From contig JBFLZD010000005.1 in NCBI GenBank assembly GCA_040756435.1, forward strand, positions 28,164-92,163: 64,000 bases of DNA. Reading direction: 5' to 3'. The notes under the pieces were generated by a model. The model was not told the origin of the DNA and ran no database searches. It was given only the letters and a program-made list of their open reading frames with translations. The DNA is from Spirochaetota bacterium (GTDB lineage Bacteria; Spirochaetota; UBA4802; UB4802). Position numbers and translations under genes: made by a program. Positions 45,429 to 54,663 of this stretch are shown piece after piece. The number at the start of each line of letters is the position of its first letter. Position 1 is the stretch's first letter.

Positions 45429-47297
45429 ATGGTGTGTTCTATGCAAAATAACCATAATAGCATGGTTCCTATAAATGATATGACCATTCAATCAGCCACT
45501 GAAATGGTATTAATGTTTCAGTTGCCAGCATGTGTTATAAGTGTTTCTGGCGAAGTTATAGCTTCAAATGGTGCTTTTTCTGATCTAGTGGATGTCAAAA
45601 ACCTGTCTCTTGATGTTACCCATCCTTTTTATCCAGAATACCGAAAACAATTAGCAACCTCGTATTTAAAGGCATTAAAAGGCATATCCAGGCAATGTTT
45701 TGCAGTTTTTCGTAATAAAGACAACCAGCGTGTTTCAACTGAAATCTATATTTTCCCTGTATTTCAGGGTACCATCATTGTTGCTCTTTTTGTACTTTTA
45801 CAGATAGTTGATGAAAGAATACTATCTTTTGATAAATCAACTGACACTATTATCAGTCAGGAAAGTAAGAATTACGAAACATTGCTGTATGAATATTCAC
45901 CATTTCCAATATTGCAGATTGATCAATCAGGCAATATTGTTAAAGCAAGCCCCTCGGTACAGGAACTTATAGGCTATGAAATAGAAGATTTGAAGAAGAA
46001 CAGAAATCTTCTCTATCGCGCTTTAAATCACTATGATTTTAATCGGATGCGCTTAACGTTATCTCAAATATTTGAGGGAAGTATTGGATACAAACGAATT
46101 GGTGAAGTACGCTTTATAACAAAAGACAAAGATGAACGATGGGTTAATGCAACCTGTTATCCCGTTCACATTCAAGGTACACCACCAATTGTTGAGATTA
46201 TCTTGGAAGATATTACCAGAATAAAGCGTATGGAATATCAGTTGCAACAACTCAGCAGATTTCATATTATTGGTGACCTGACAAAGGGATTTCTTCATTC
46301 ATTCAATAATATAATCAATATAATGTTAAATAAAGCCCAGTGGCTATTGCAGATTACTGAAAAGCCTTCATTTCAGGAGGGCCTGAAACTTATCATTAAA
46401 TCTGCAGAAGATGGTATTCAGCAAATTCGCCGTATTGAAGAATTTATTGGCAGAGATAAACTAGAAGAAAAATGTGATATTAATGTCGTGGAAGCAATTG
46501 AAGATGCAATTGAATTTGCAAAAATCCAGTTTAAAGTTGAAGAAGCCCAAAAACGAAGATCTGTGGCTATTGAGCGGAGATATTTTTCACTTGTCAGTAT
46601 GTATGGTGATCCCCATATATTCAGGGATTTGCTGCTTGCAACTATTTTTAAAGTTGCTTCAGTAATAGCAACTAAAGGTATTGTTGAAGTAACGTTAAAA
46701 AAGAACAGTACGTTAACAATTGCAATAAAAGCAAAAAAAGAATCCTTTGACATTAAAGATGAATTTGCATTTATTTCAACTATTGACCTTTCAAAATTAG
46801 CTGAGCAAAATCATGCAAAACTGATGGAAGAAGAATCTTTACAGGATTACTCAATTACCATTATCCTTCCTGAAGATACTGTTTCAACGCTTCCTCATAA
46901 AGAACAGCAAATCCCACAAAAAAAATTACGAGACATGGATATATGTATTGTGGAGGATGAACCAGCATTGCAGGAAATCATGTATGAAGTATTTGATTCA
47001 CTTGGTAACAGGGTTTCAGTTTTTAATAACGCTGATCAAGCATATGAATCATTCAAGGTTAATAAATTTGATATTGTTATTGCTGACTACGGATTATCCG
47101 GTACAACAGGGCTGGAATTACTAACGAAAATAAAAGAACAAAAAGAAGAAACAATAACCGTTCTGCTAACAGGATGGATTCTGAATAATATTAAGGCTTA
47201 TAAAAATGTCATTGATATATACATGCATAAGCCATTTAAATTAGATGTTCTCATTAATGAAATTTCCGCTGAAATGTCCAAACGCCATACATTTTAA
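45429..47297 (+). CDS. PAS-histidine kinase-like/receiver hybrid with degenerate ATPase domain
   Basis: 622 residues; start may be 45429 or ATG 45441. Two PAS-like domains (about 20-120 and 150-275) precede a DHp helix with FLHSFNNIINIMLNKAQ, where the HSFNN is a variant of the HDFNN box. The ATPase region lacks a recognisable N-box: DLLLATIFKVASVIA has no asparagine, and no DxGxG follows. So it may not bind ATP. A receiver (about 497-622) keeps IVEDEP, phospho-acceptor Asp in VIADYGLSG and lysine in MHKPFKL. It could be a scaffold or a phosphatase-type partner. Confidence 0.85.
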   Translation: MVCSMQNNHNSMVPINDMTIQSATEMVLMFQLPACVISVSGEVIASNGAFSDLVDVKNLSLDVTHPFYPEYRKQLATSYLKALKGISRQCFAVFRNKDNQRVSTEIYIFPVFQGTIIVALFVLLQIVDERILSFDKSTDTIISQESKNYETLLYEYSPFPILQIDQSGNIVKASPSVQELIGYEIEDLKKNRNLLYRALNHYDFNRMRLTLSQIFEGSIGYKRIGEVRFITKDKDERWVNATCYPVHIQGTPPIVEIILEDITRIKRMEYQLQQLSRFHIIGDLTKGFLHSFNNIINIMLNKAQWLLQITEKPSFQEGLKLIIKSAEDGIQQIRRIEEFIGRDKLEEKCDINVVEAIEDAIEFAKIQFKVEEAQKRRSVAIERRYFSLVSMYGDPHIFRDLLLATIFKVASVIATKGIVEVTLKKNSTLTIAIKAKKESFDIKDEFAFISTIDLSKLAEQNHAKLMEEESLQDYSITIILPEDTVSTLPHKEQQIPQKKLRDMDICIVEDEPALQEIMYEVFDSLGNRVSVFNNADQAYESFKVNKFDIVIADYGLSGTTGLELLTKIKEQKEETITVLLTGWILNNIKAYKNVIDIYMHKPFKLDVLINEISAEMSKRHTF

Positions 47298-47300
47298 TAA

Positions 47301-48290
47301 TCACAGTATATTACTCATTTTTTCCATCATATCTTTTTTTCCCAAGGCCACTATAATATCACCTGCTTCAATAACTTCTGATGACTGAGGGTTAAATATC
47401 ATTTTCCCCTGCGTCTTTTTTATTGCAACAATTATTACCCCATAATCTTTTCTTAAATTGCTTTCTATTAAACTTTTCCCAACCATTGGAGATTTATGAC
47501 CAACCTTCAGTTCCTCCATTGCCAACCCTAACTCTGAATCCATCATAGCAGTATCTAAAAAATCAACTACCGTTGGGCGCGTTAAAACCTCAGCCATACG
47601 TTTACCTCCAATCTTGTATGGAAGTATAACCCTGCTTGCACCTGCTCTCAAAAGCTTAACCTCAGATTTTTCATCTGAACCCCGGGATAATATAAAAATA
47701 TCATTGCGTAAACCTCTAGCAGTTAACACAATATACACATTGTCAGCATCAGACATTACTGCTGTCACTATCCCTTTGGCTTTCATTATTCCTGCCTTCA
47801 GCAAGGCCTCTTCACTTGTAGCATCCATTGCAACAAAAAGATATCCTAATTTTTCAAGTTCTTCAATGGCAGCCGGATTATTCTCAATAACTACAAAAGG
47901 AACTTTTCTGTCAAATAGCTCTTTGCATATAAGTTTTCCTATTCTACCATACCCACAAATGATATAATGGTTCTGTAATGATTGAATCTGTCGTTCCAAT
48001 TTTTTCCTCCCAAATTCTTTTCGTAATTCACCTTCAATAATCATACGTAACAGTGTTCCAATAGCATAGGCACTAATTGAAACACCACTCAAAATGATTG
48101 TAATGGTAATAATGCGTCCATATATAGTTAATGGTTTAACTTCCTGAAACCCAACCGTACTGATGGTTATCATGGTCATATAAAAGGCATCAAATGGTTT
48201 CATATCTTCAAATATATAATACCCTGCAGTCCCAAATCCAATAGTACCAAGCAGAAGAATTAAAGCCATTCGCAATTTTTTAAATTCCAT
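47301..48290 (-). CDS. Potassium channel with RCK (TrkA-N/TrkA-C) domains
   Basis: 329 residues. Two membrane helices (about 8-28 and 58-85) flank a pore loop with filter TISTVGFQEVKP (Thr45-Val46-Gly47-Phe48). The Gln-Glu after the filter replaces the common Gly-Asp. A Rossmann RCK domain (about 105-225) begins HYIICGYGRIGKLICKEL with ENNPAAIEELE. TrkA-C follows (about 245-329) with VGKSLIESNLRKDYGVIIV. It is a ligand-gated K+ channel of the MthK/Kch type. The stop is four bases from the converging kinase-like gene. Confidence 0.9.
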   Translation of the reverse strand: MEFKKLRMALILLLGTIGFGTAGYYIFEDMKPFDAFYMTMITISTVGFQEVKPLTIYGRIITITIILSGVSISAYAIGTLLRMIIEGELRKEFGRKKLERQIQSLQNHYIICGYGRIGKLICKELFDRKVPFVVIENNPAAIEELEKLGYLFVAMDATSEEALLKAGIMKAKGIVTAVMSDADNVYIVLTARGLRNDIFILSRGSDEKSEVKLLRAGASRVILPYKIGGKRMAEVLTRPTVVDFLDTAMMDSELGLAMEELKVGHKSPMVGKSLIESNLRKDYGVIIVAIKKTQGKMIFNPQSSEVIEAGDIIVALGKKDMMEKMSNIL

Positions 48291-48507
48291 ACAAACCCTT
48301 ACATGTTTACTAATGTAGTTATTCTGAAGTTACAATAAGTGTGTAAAATTATTAACAATTGTAAATAATTTTTTAAAAAAATAAAATTATATTTGATTTT
48401 TATTAAATACTATCATAACTTTTCTAAAAATACAGTATATATATTATAAAATAGACTTTCAAATGTTTTCTTAAGTAAAAATACACTTTATAATGAGAGG
48501 TGATGTT

Positions 48508-49479
48508 ATGGCAGCATTTCAACACAGTACAGGCACATTTATTGGTAAAGGCGGTATAGAAATATTTTTCCAGCAATGGGAAGTAGCTAACCCAAAAGCA
48601 GTTCTTGTTATTGTCCATGGCCTGGGTGAACATTCAGGACGATATGGTAACCTCATTGATGCTTTGCAGAATAAAGGTATTGCAATCTTTGGACTTGACC
48701 ACAGGGGTTTTGGCCGAAGTGGAGGTAAGCGGGGCCATGTTGATAGTTTTATGGATTATATCTATGACTTAAAGATCTTTGTCAACATGATCAGGGATAA
48801 ATACCCTCATAAGCCGGTTATTATGTTAGGCCATTCAATGGGTGGTGTGTTAGCTCTTAAATATGCACTTACCCATGCTGAAGATCTGGATGCACTCATT
48901 CTCTCTTCACCAGGTCTTGTCCCGGCTATAAAAGTTCCTGCATGGAAAAAGAATCTGGCACTATTTCTTTCTTCCAGAATTCCTTCATTAACCATGCCAT
49001 CGGGTCTTGATGCAACAACTATCTCCCGTGATAAAGAAGTGGTTAAAAAATATTTAGATGACCCACTTGTCCATGACAAAGTAACACCACGGTTTTATGT
49101 AGAAATGATGAATACAATCGATGAATGTATCAATCGTTGTGGAGAGATTAAGCTCCCATTATTACTATTCCATGGTACTGCAGATGCGCTGGTATTAGAT
49201 GAAGCAAGTAAAATTGTGTATCAGAAAGCCAGTTCAAAGGACAAAACACTTAAACTTTTTGAAGGCTTATATCATGAAACAATGAATGAACTTGAACCTG
49301 AACGCAAAAAAGTGCTTAAAGTTGTTGCTGACTGGATTGTTGCCCATGCAAAAAAAACCACCACAACCAAACCAAAAGCAGCATCAAAACCTGTCAAAAA
49401 AGAAGCACCAAAAAAAGCAAAACCAAAAAAGGTAACTCAGGGCAAATCTAAACTTGCAAAAAAAGCAAAAAAGAAATAG
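48508..49479 (+). CDS. Alpha/beta hydrolase (monoacylglycerol-lipase type) with Lys/Ala-rich tail
   Basis: 323 residues from ATG 48508 (GAGAGGTG upstream; in-frame ATG at 48493 is rejected because it overlaps this SD). The fold opens VLVIVHGLGEHSGRYGNLI. Nucleophile serine is in MLGHSMGGVLALKYA, acid Asp in LFHGTADALVLDEA and His in EGLYHETMNELE. About 275 residues form the hydrolase. The last 45 or so are almost only Lys, Ala, Pro and Thr (KKTTTTKPKAASKPVKKEAP and onward), like a histone-H1-like or nucleic-acid-binding tail. Lipid substrate inferred from the family. Confidence 0.88.
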   Translation: MAAFQHSTGTFIGKGGIEIFFQQWEVANPKAVLVIVHGLGEHSGRYGNLIDALQNKGIAIFGLDHRGFGRSGGKRGHVDSFMDYIYDLKIFVNMIRDKYPHKPVIMLGHSMGGVLALKYALTHAEDLDALILSSPGLVPAIKVPAWKKNLALFLSSRIPSLTMPSGLDATTISRDKEVVKKYLDDPLVHDKVTPRFYVEMMNTIDECINRCGEIKLPLLLFHGTADALVLDEASKIVYQKASSKDKTLKLFEGLYHETMNELEPERKKVLKVVADWIVAHAKKTTTTKPKAASKPVKKEAPKKAKPKKVTQGKSKLAKKAKKK

Positions 49480-49543
49480 TTATTTAGTAAACTGGAAGTT
49501 ACTCTATAAAACTATCGCTTTGATATAAATAAACGTGTAAAAT

Positions 49544-49573
49544 AAAAAGCCGGGTGGGAGAGCCCGGCTTTTT
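49544..49573. terminator. Bidirectional terminator between the hydrolase and flaB
   Basis: AAAAAGCCGGG (49544-49554) and CCCGGCTTTTT (49563-49573) form a perfect 11-bp stem with an 8-base loop. The A and T runs suit both strands, and it lies between two convergent genes. Confidence 0.88.
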
Positions 49574-49602
49574 ACTGTGGTGTTGCGATGCTATCGTAAG
49601 TG

Positions 49603-50451
49603 TTATTTCAAAAGTTGTAATACTGTTTGTGACTTTGTATTTGCCTGTGCAAGCATAGCAGTAGCAGCCTGTGTAAGTATTTGATTCTTTGTAAATTCTG
49701 CCATCTGCTCTGCCATATCGGTATCACGTATACGACTTTCTGAAGCCTGGATATTTTCATAGGCATTCATCAAACCTTTAGCAGCATGTTCTAACCTATT
49801 GTAATATGCACCTAAGTCTGCTCTTTGTTTTGAAATTTGCCGCAATGCCTCATCAGCCAGCCCAATAACCGCATTGGCTTTGCCTGGCGTGGATATTGAA
49901 ATAAATGTAAGCGTTACAGGATTTCGTAACCCTAAAGCAGCCGTAGTCATTGTTTCAATGAATACTCTTTCGCGCTGATGCATATTAGGTCCCATATGGA
50001 ACCACATTGAAGCTGATGGATGAAGCCGTGCAAAAGCACCAGTCAAGAGCTTCATTTTGTTGAATTCAGCCTGTGATGCAATACGGTCAATTTCATCAAC
50101 AAGCTCTGACACTTCAACCTGAATCTGCTGCCTGTCTTCAGGTGTATAGATACCGTTTGCAGACTGCACTGCTAAAACCCTGATTCTTTGCAGTATATCA
50201 TGAACTTCCTGCAAATACCCCTCTGCAGTCTGAATCATTGACATACCGTCTTCCGTATTGCGTTCAGCCTGCCGTAATCCCTGAATCTGAGAACGCATTT
50301 TTTCGGACACGGCCAATCCTGATGCATCATCACCTGCTTTGTTGATGCGCATCCCTGATGAGAGCTTTTCCATGTCCTTGGTGATTGCCCAATCGTGAAA
50401 TTTCAGCGTTCGGTGGGCAAAAATTGCGCTGATGTTGTGGTTTATAATCAT
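49603..50451 (-). CDS. flaB: FlaB-type flagellin (periplasmic flagellum core)
   Basis: 282 residues with GGAGG six bases upstream. The N-terminal D0/D1 sequence [20 protein letters not shown], then [20 protein letters not shown], and the C-terminal RAQTNVLSQANTK-like [18 protein letters not shown] are canonical flagellin ends. The middle segment [20 protein letters not shown] is typical of spirochaete FlaB proteins, which form the core of periplasmic filaments. It has no outer D2/D3 domains. It is the single flagellar gene in the window and has its own leader and terminator. Confidence 0.95.
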   Translation of the reverse strand: MIINHNISAIFAHRTLKFHDWAITKDMEKLSSGMRINKAGDDASGLAVSEKMRSQIQGLRQAERNTEDGMSMIQTAEGYLQEVHDILQRIRVLAVQSANGIYTPEDRQQIQVEVSELVDEIDRIASQAEFNKMKLLTGAFARLHPSASMWFHMGPNMHQRERVFIETMTTAALGLRNPVTLTFISISTPGKANAVIGLADEALRQISKQRADLGAYYNRLEHAAKGLMNAYENIQASESRIRDTDMAEQMAEFTKNQILTQAATAMLAQANTKSQTVLQLLK

Positions 50452-50469
50452 GGTATCCTCCTTGAACGA

Positions 50470-50489
50470 TATACTATCATCCGTGATAG
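50470..50489. promoter_or_regulatory. Inverted repeat in the flaB leader
   Basis: CTATCA (50474-50479) and TGATAG (50484-50489) flank TCCG, 23 to 38 bases upstream of the flaB start. The longer left arm TATACTATCA is identical to the arm at 18889-18898. It would form a hairpin in flaB mRNA or serve as an operator. Confidence 0.4.
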
Positions 50490-50833
50490 CATTAACTATA
50501 TAAATAGTTCATTCCAAAGTTCGTCGTATTGAAAAAATCGACTGAGATGCAGTATTGTCATTTATAAGCTTTTATAGGCGTTTATTACAATATATGTTGT
50601 TGTATGATAGTGTTTTTATTGTTTTACATTATATTTAAAAACTTATTAATTACTGCATTATAAACGTATACTGATTTTGCCTGCACAATTGCTCATTATT
50701 GGGAAGTATCTTCATAAACTAATGATTAGAAATAAAAAGTGAAAATTTTTTAAAATCTTTTTCTTGAATATATATATATTTTGGTAGATAGTGTATACTG
50801 TAATATTCCATTTGAAAATCATCAAGAGGTTAT
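50490..50833. other. Divergent gap between flaB and the class III cyclase
   Basis: 344 bases, very A/T-rich, no gene. For the cyclase a -10-like TATACT is at 50794-50799, about 34 bases before the ATG, with no good -35 at normal spacing. No convincing FliA-type (TAAA-N15-GCCGATAA) promoter was found on the flaB side. Confidence 0.4.
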
Positions 50834-52297
50834 ATGAACACACATACTGATAAAATATTTTCACTGATTGAATCAACTCCCTTTCTATCAAACATCATAA
50901 AAAAAGGTGGCATTCAGTTAAAGTGGGTTGTAACCGTATCCATGGTAATGGTGATAGTAATTGCAGTAATAAGCTTTTTGTTGATAAGTATATCCGAGAG
51001 AGCCCTTATAAAAGCCAACGATAAATTATGCCAGACTATCGCCTATAATATATCCTCTTCAGAAAGTTTTTTAACTGCAGAAAAAAAACCATTAAAGCGC
51101 TCCATGATTTTACAGGACATAGTGAAAGGACTTTCAAAAACAAACATTGAAGGATTTGTCTATGCTGCCATTTATGATACCCAGGGAATTATTGCTGAAA
51201 ATAAGTACACCTATGCGGCTCATAGCAATGCAAAACTTCATGGCAAATACTATTCAAAAGATCTTTTAAAGCAATTTGAATCAATACATACTACAGTTAA
51301 AGAAAAAATTGAACTGACTATTGATTCAAAACCAACAGTCTGTTACCGGTATCGCGTACCTTTTGAGTTTTTCAAAGCTAAGATTGGCATTATTGAGATA
51401 GTATTTACTGAAGATGCAATTCTTGGCCCGGTTCACAGAGCACGGCTGGTAATGCTCATTGTTGCAGTTATTCTGTTGTCTTTGAGCATATATGCCGCAA
51501 TGAAAATTGCACGACAAATGGTAGAACCAATTGTGCAATTGACATCAGGCGTTATACGGGTTAAGAAAGGCGACCTTTCTACCCGGCTTACTGTAACCAC
51601 TCATGATGAAATTGGTATTTTGACAGAAGAATTTAATGAGATGATCAATCACCTGCGAGAAAAGCTCAAAATGGAAAAATTTGTTTCGGAATCAACTATC
51701 TCCATGATTCGTGAAAAAAGAGACGATGAGCTTGATCTTGGTGGGACAAGGAAAAATATGGCTTTTCTTTTCTCAGATATCAGAGGTTTTACAGCCATGT
51801 CAGAGAAGCTTCCTCCTGAAGAAGTTGTAACAATTCTCAATGAATATCTTGACTTGCAGGCTTCCATAATCAAGAAGCATGGTGGTGACATTGATAAATT
51901 TGTGGGCGATGAAATAATGGCTGTATTTGAAGATAAAAAGAAGGCTGATAGTGCCGTTGAAGCAGCTGTGGATATCATTGAATCTATTGAAAACCTAAAC
52001 AAAAAGCGAGCTAAGGAAGGGAAATTGACTGTTACTGTGGGGATTGGCATTCACATGGGCGATATAGTTCATGGAAGGATGGGTTCAAAAGAGCGAATGG
52101 ATTTTACATCTATTGGAGATGTTGTGAACCTGGCTGCACGGCTATGCTCCCATGCAGATTCGCAAACTATACTGGTATCGCAGGAAATTATTACCAACCT
52201 CACCAAAAGAAAATTCAAAGGTAAAAAACTTGAACCTATCAAAGTAAAAGGCAAGGAACACCCCATTCCCATTTTCCAGATAACCGGTAAAGCCTGA
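50834..52297 (+). CDS. Membrane class III adenylate/guanylate cyclase with HAMP
   Basis: 487 residues, AGAGG seven bases upstream. Membrane segment at about 30-53, an extracytoplasmic domain (about 54-205; VYAAIYDTQGIIAENKYTY is Cache-like), second segment about 206-222, HAMP about 225-280. The cyclase domain has LFSDIRGFTAMSEKLPPEEV with metal Asp315, KHGGDIDKFVGDEIMAVFED with Asp359, and MDFTSIGDVVNLAARL. The Lys in DKFVGD and the Thr-Ser before IGD favour ATP as substrate. It is the second, unrelated cyclase in the window. Its stop is adjacent to that of the gene at 52298. Confidence 0.9.
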   Translation: MNTHTDKIFSLIESTPFLSNIIKKGGIQLKWVVTVSMVMVIVIAVISFLLISISERALIKANDKLCQTIAYNISSSESFLTAEKKPLKRSMILQDIVKGLSKTNIEGFVYAAIYDTQGIIAENKYTYAAHSNAKLHGKYYSKDLLKQFESIHTTVKEKIELTIDSKPTVCYRYRVPFEFFKAKIGIIEIVFTEDAILGPVHRARLVMLIVAVILLSLSIYAAMKIARQMVEPIVQLTSGVIRVKKGDLSTRLTVTTHDEIGILTEEFNEMINHLREKLKMEKFVSESTISMIREKRDDELDLGGTRKNMAFLFSDIRGFTAMSEKLPPEEVVTILNEYLDLQASIIKKHGGDIDKFVGDEIMAVFEDKKKADSAVEAAVDIIESIENLNKKRAKEGKLTVTVGIGIHMGDIVHGRMGSKERMDFTSIGDVVNLAARLCSHADSQTILVSQEIITNLTKRKFKGKKLEPIKVKGKEHPIPIFQITGKA

Positions 52298-52687
52298 TTA
52301 CTCCTGATGTATAACCGGATAAAATTCTTTTCTGATAAAGTAGCTGATTTTGCGTAAAATTTCTTTATATTGCTTTTTATTGTTTTTAATATTTTCAAAC
52401 AGTATTGCTGCCTGTACCAGGCTATCCAGATCCGCCTCTGTTATGCCCTGAGTATGCAGTTCTGCATGTTCAGTAGTGTTAAGAATCAGGTTATATTTTT
52501 TTGCAATCTCATCCAGTATTATGATTTCAATTGAAATATCAAGATTATCACCAATGGAATTGCCAATTCTCAAGGCATGGTAGGCAAAATTATTTGTCAA
52601 AAACGAATTGGCATCTAGCTTTTTAGCAACCAACTCCGGAACGGTATGGGTTGCTAAATAATTATTTAAAATTTCTAATCGTTTCAT
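52298..52687 (-). CDS. Unknown helical protein
   Basis: 129 residues, no signal peptide. It is all-helical by composition: MKRLEILNNYLATHTVPELV, then ADLDSLVQAAILFENIK, then KQYKEILRKISYFIRKE. No motif recognised. The start lacks a strong SD in the preceding bases. It directly abuts the converging cyclase gene. Confidence 0.6.
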   Translation of the reverse strand: MKRLEILNNYLATHTVPELVAKKLDANSFLTNNFAYHALRIGNSIGDNLDISIEIIILDEIAKKYNLILNTTEHAELHTQGITEADLDSLVQAAILFENIKNNKKQYKEILRKISYFIRKEFYPVIHQE

Positions 52688-53046
52688 TATACTATTCCCC
52701 CATTAAAAAAATTATATGCTATCAATCTTTTCCTGATACCTCCAAATAAATTTCGGAATCTTTTGGGTAGTACCCGTATATGGATACTATCGTCCTGCAT
52801 TGTCTGTGTTTATAATCATCCAATAGTTGCCTTAAAAAAGCAACTAAAATAAATTAACGCAGACTCTCCACAATAATTCAAAGAAACCACTCATTATTTA
52901 CACACTAACTTTTTGCGATAGTTACTGTTAAATATCCCATTCTTAAGACCAGGATAAGGAAAAGAAACCCCTTTATTTTTTATTTGCAATTTTAAAACGA
53001 TAATTTACAATGCTATTAAAATCTAATACTATATTCAGGGGTGCTT
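52688..53046. other. Divergent intergenic region, gene-free
   Basis: 359 A/T-rich bases. Apart from the repeat word at 52915-52925 and a variant TACTATCG near 52787, nothing is evident. Confidence 0.5.
52915..52925 (+). repeat. GCGATAGTTAC repeat word (intergenic copy; family listing)
   Basis: The 9-base core GCGATAGTT was found by eye 14 times on the two strands, starting at 4225, 8301(-), 8909, 15779(-), 17106, 21887, 23542, 25992, 27086, 35203(-), 49510(-), 52915, 55706 and 62734(-). It is followed by AC at 4225, 21887, 23542, 27086 and 52915. It is followed by CC at 8301, 15779, 17106, 25992, 35203 and 55706. Variants GCGATAGTAAC occur at 20857(-), 40122(-) and 40750. This copy is in a gene-free stretch. 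Confidence 0.65.
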
Positions 53047-53328
53047 ATGCCAAGAAAAGAGTACATTTCGGGGACTTTTTGCATCGACATTAAATGTACC
53101 CATCACAAAGCTTTAGAGCAATATTCTGGTGATGAGTATTTCAAACAAAAAGCCCTTATGTGCGCTGACTGTTACGCATGGAAATTTTTCACATGGCTTC
53201 GCGATCATAAGTATCGCATAATACAAACATTACCTGAGATCTCTGCTCGAGAACTGGCTGCACGCATTAAAGGCATTGATCCTGTAAGAGTTGAAGACTT
53301 GACCGAAGACGAAATATTGTGTTTATAG
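53047..53328 (+). CDS. Small cysteine-containing unknown protein
   Basis: 93 residues from ATG 53047 (AGGGGTG upstream; GTG at 53041 is an alternative). Cysteines at the start of the mature region (TFCIDIKCTHH) and in LMCADCYAWKF could bind a metal. The rest includes a helix ISARELAARIKGIDP and an acidic end. Composition and cysteine spacing recall the small protein at 21897-22181, but the two are not clearly homologous. Function unknown. Confidence 0.65.
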   Translation: MPRKEYISGTFCIDIKCTHHKALEQYSGDEYFKQKALMCADCYAWKFFTWLRDHKYRIIQTLPEISARELAARIKGIDPVRVEDLTEDEILCL

Positions 53329-53387
53329 TATCAGAAATATAAACACTATATATTATAGATTATTTAACATTGCTACGGAGGTATACA

Positions 53388-54380
53388 ATGATTCGTAACA
53401 TAGGAATAGTTATTGTTTCTATTATAATTATTGCCATTGTACTTGATGCAGTTGTGTCCATACTTGCACGGCCTCAAGCTGGCAGAAAAGCATGCCAGGC
53501 TGCCAACATACCCTATAAAACAGTTATTGCTCACCGTGGAGCATCATACTGGGCACCAGAAGAAACCTATTTTTCATATAGTATTGCAAAAAATGTAGGT
53601 GCTGACTATTTAGAAATGGATGTACAAAGAACCAAGGATGATGTTATTATTGTATTCCATGACGATACATTAAACCGTATAACAAATGTTGCCGATGTTT
53701 TCCCCGGAAGAGAAAATGACCCAATCAATACGTTTACTATAGCAGAACTAAAAAGATTAGATGTAGGAAAATGGTTTAATACATCCTTCCCCGAACGATC
53801 CAAGCATTCATACAGTGGGACACAAATACTGACACTTGATGAAGTTATAGATATAGCTAAAGCCGATAATGGTTTATATCCATTATATATAGAAACAAAA
53901 AGCCCTAAAAATTACCCCGGAATTGAAGAACAGCTTGTCCATATACTTCAAACCCGGGGATATATAGCTAAAAACGAAAACAAAATTAATGCCCCCTATG
54001 CACCAGTAATATTTCAATCATTTGAAATTGAAAGCTTGCAGTTGCTTCAAAAGATAGCACCACAGGTTCCCCGAATATATCTTATAGATGAGGAAATGGT
54101 TAACCATAAAGGTTGGGATACCCTTATCGCTGAAGCAAAACAGGCACAATGCGCTGGCATTGGACCATCAGGCTATTTAGGCTGGCCATGGATAACCGGC
54201 AAAGCACACCGTAATGGGCTTTTGGTTCATATATATACAGTGAATAAAAAATGGCAGTATCGTCTTTTAGACTGGTTTGGTGCAGACGGTTTTTTTACCG
54301 ACAGATGTGAATTGTTGATGGAATATTATCTAAAGCCACATAAAAAATCATTTACGGAGATTGTATCACATATTGATTAA
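53388..54380 (+). CDS. Glycerophosphodiester phosphodiesterase
   Basis: 330 residues from ATG 53388, with GGAGG seven bases upstream. An N-terminal signal anchor (about 3-25) exports it. The GDPD motif VIAHRGASYWAPEETYFSY is followed by LEMDVQRTKDDVIIVFHDD, LYPLYIETKSP and GADGFFTDR near the C-terminus. The catalytic His pair (HRG and FHDD) and Glu/Asp ligands are present. It releases glycerol-3-phosphate from glycerophosphodiesters at the cell surface or in the periplasm. Confidence 0.92.
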   Translation: MIRNIGIVIVSIIIIAIVLDAVVSILARPQAGRKACQAANIPYKTVIAHRGASYWAPEETYFSYSIAKNVGADYLEMDVQRTKDDVIIVFHDDTLNRITNVADVFPGRENDPINTFTIAELKRLDVGKWFNTSFPERSKHSYSGTQILTLDEVIDIAKADNGLYPLYIETKSPKNYPGIEEQLVHILQTRGYIAKNENKINAPYAPVIFQSFEIESLQLLQKIAPQVPRIYLIDEEMVNHKGWDTLIAEAKQAQCAGIGPSGYLGWPWITGKAHRNGLLVHIYTVNKKWQYRLLDWFGADGFFTDRCELLMEYYLKPHKKSFTEIVSHID

Positions 54381-54590
54381 ATTGGTATTCATATTGTTAA
54401 AAGGGGTTTTTAGGAAAAAAACCTTACCAGGTTAATGATAACTTTTTAATTTTAACAGTTTAAACGAGCTTGCACCATACTGGTATATGTATTTTAATAA
54501 AAGGAAAATAGTGATAGTACATATACAAAAAGCTATATGCTGCTTACTAAATGACCGATATGTAAAGTAATGGGTCACATTACATTTTAC

Positions 54591-54617
54591 TTGACTATCA
54601 ATATAGTATACTATAAT
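54591..54617 (+). promoter_or_regulatory. Possible promoter of the amidohydrolase gene
   Basis: TTGACT (54591-54596) and TATAAT (54612-54617) are 15 bases apart, about 47 bases before the start. A perfect palindrome ATAGTATACTAT (54603-54614) overlaps the -10 and could be an operator. Confidence 0.45.
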
Positions 54618-54663
54618 TTAAAAAATACTATTTTATTTTTATCTTCTAAACAGGAGATGTTTA

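Noticed and set aside
50452..50560. FliA (sigma-28) promoter for flaB
   Set aside because: No TAAA-N15-GCCGATAA match at suitable spacing could be seen upstream on the minus strand.
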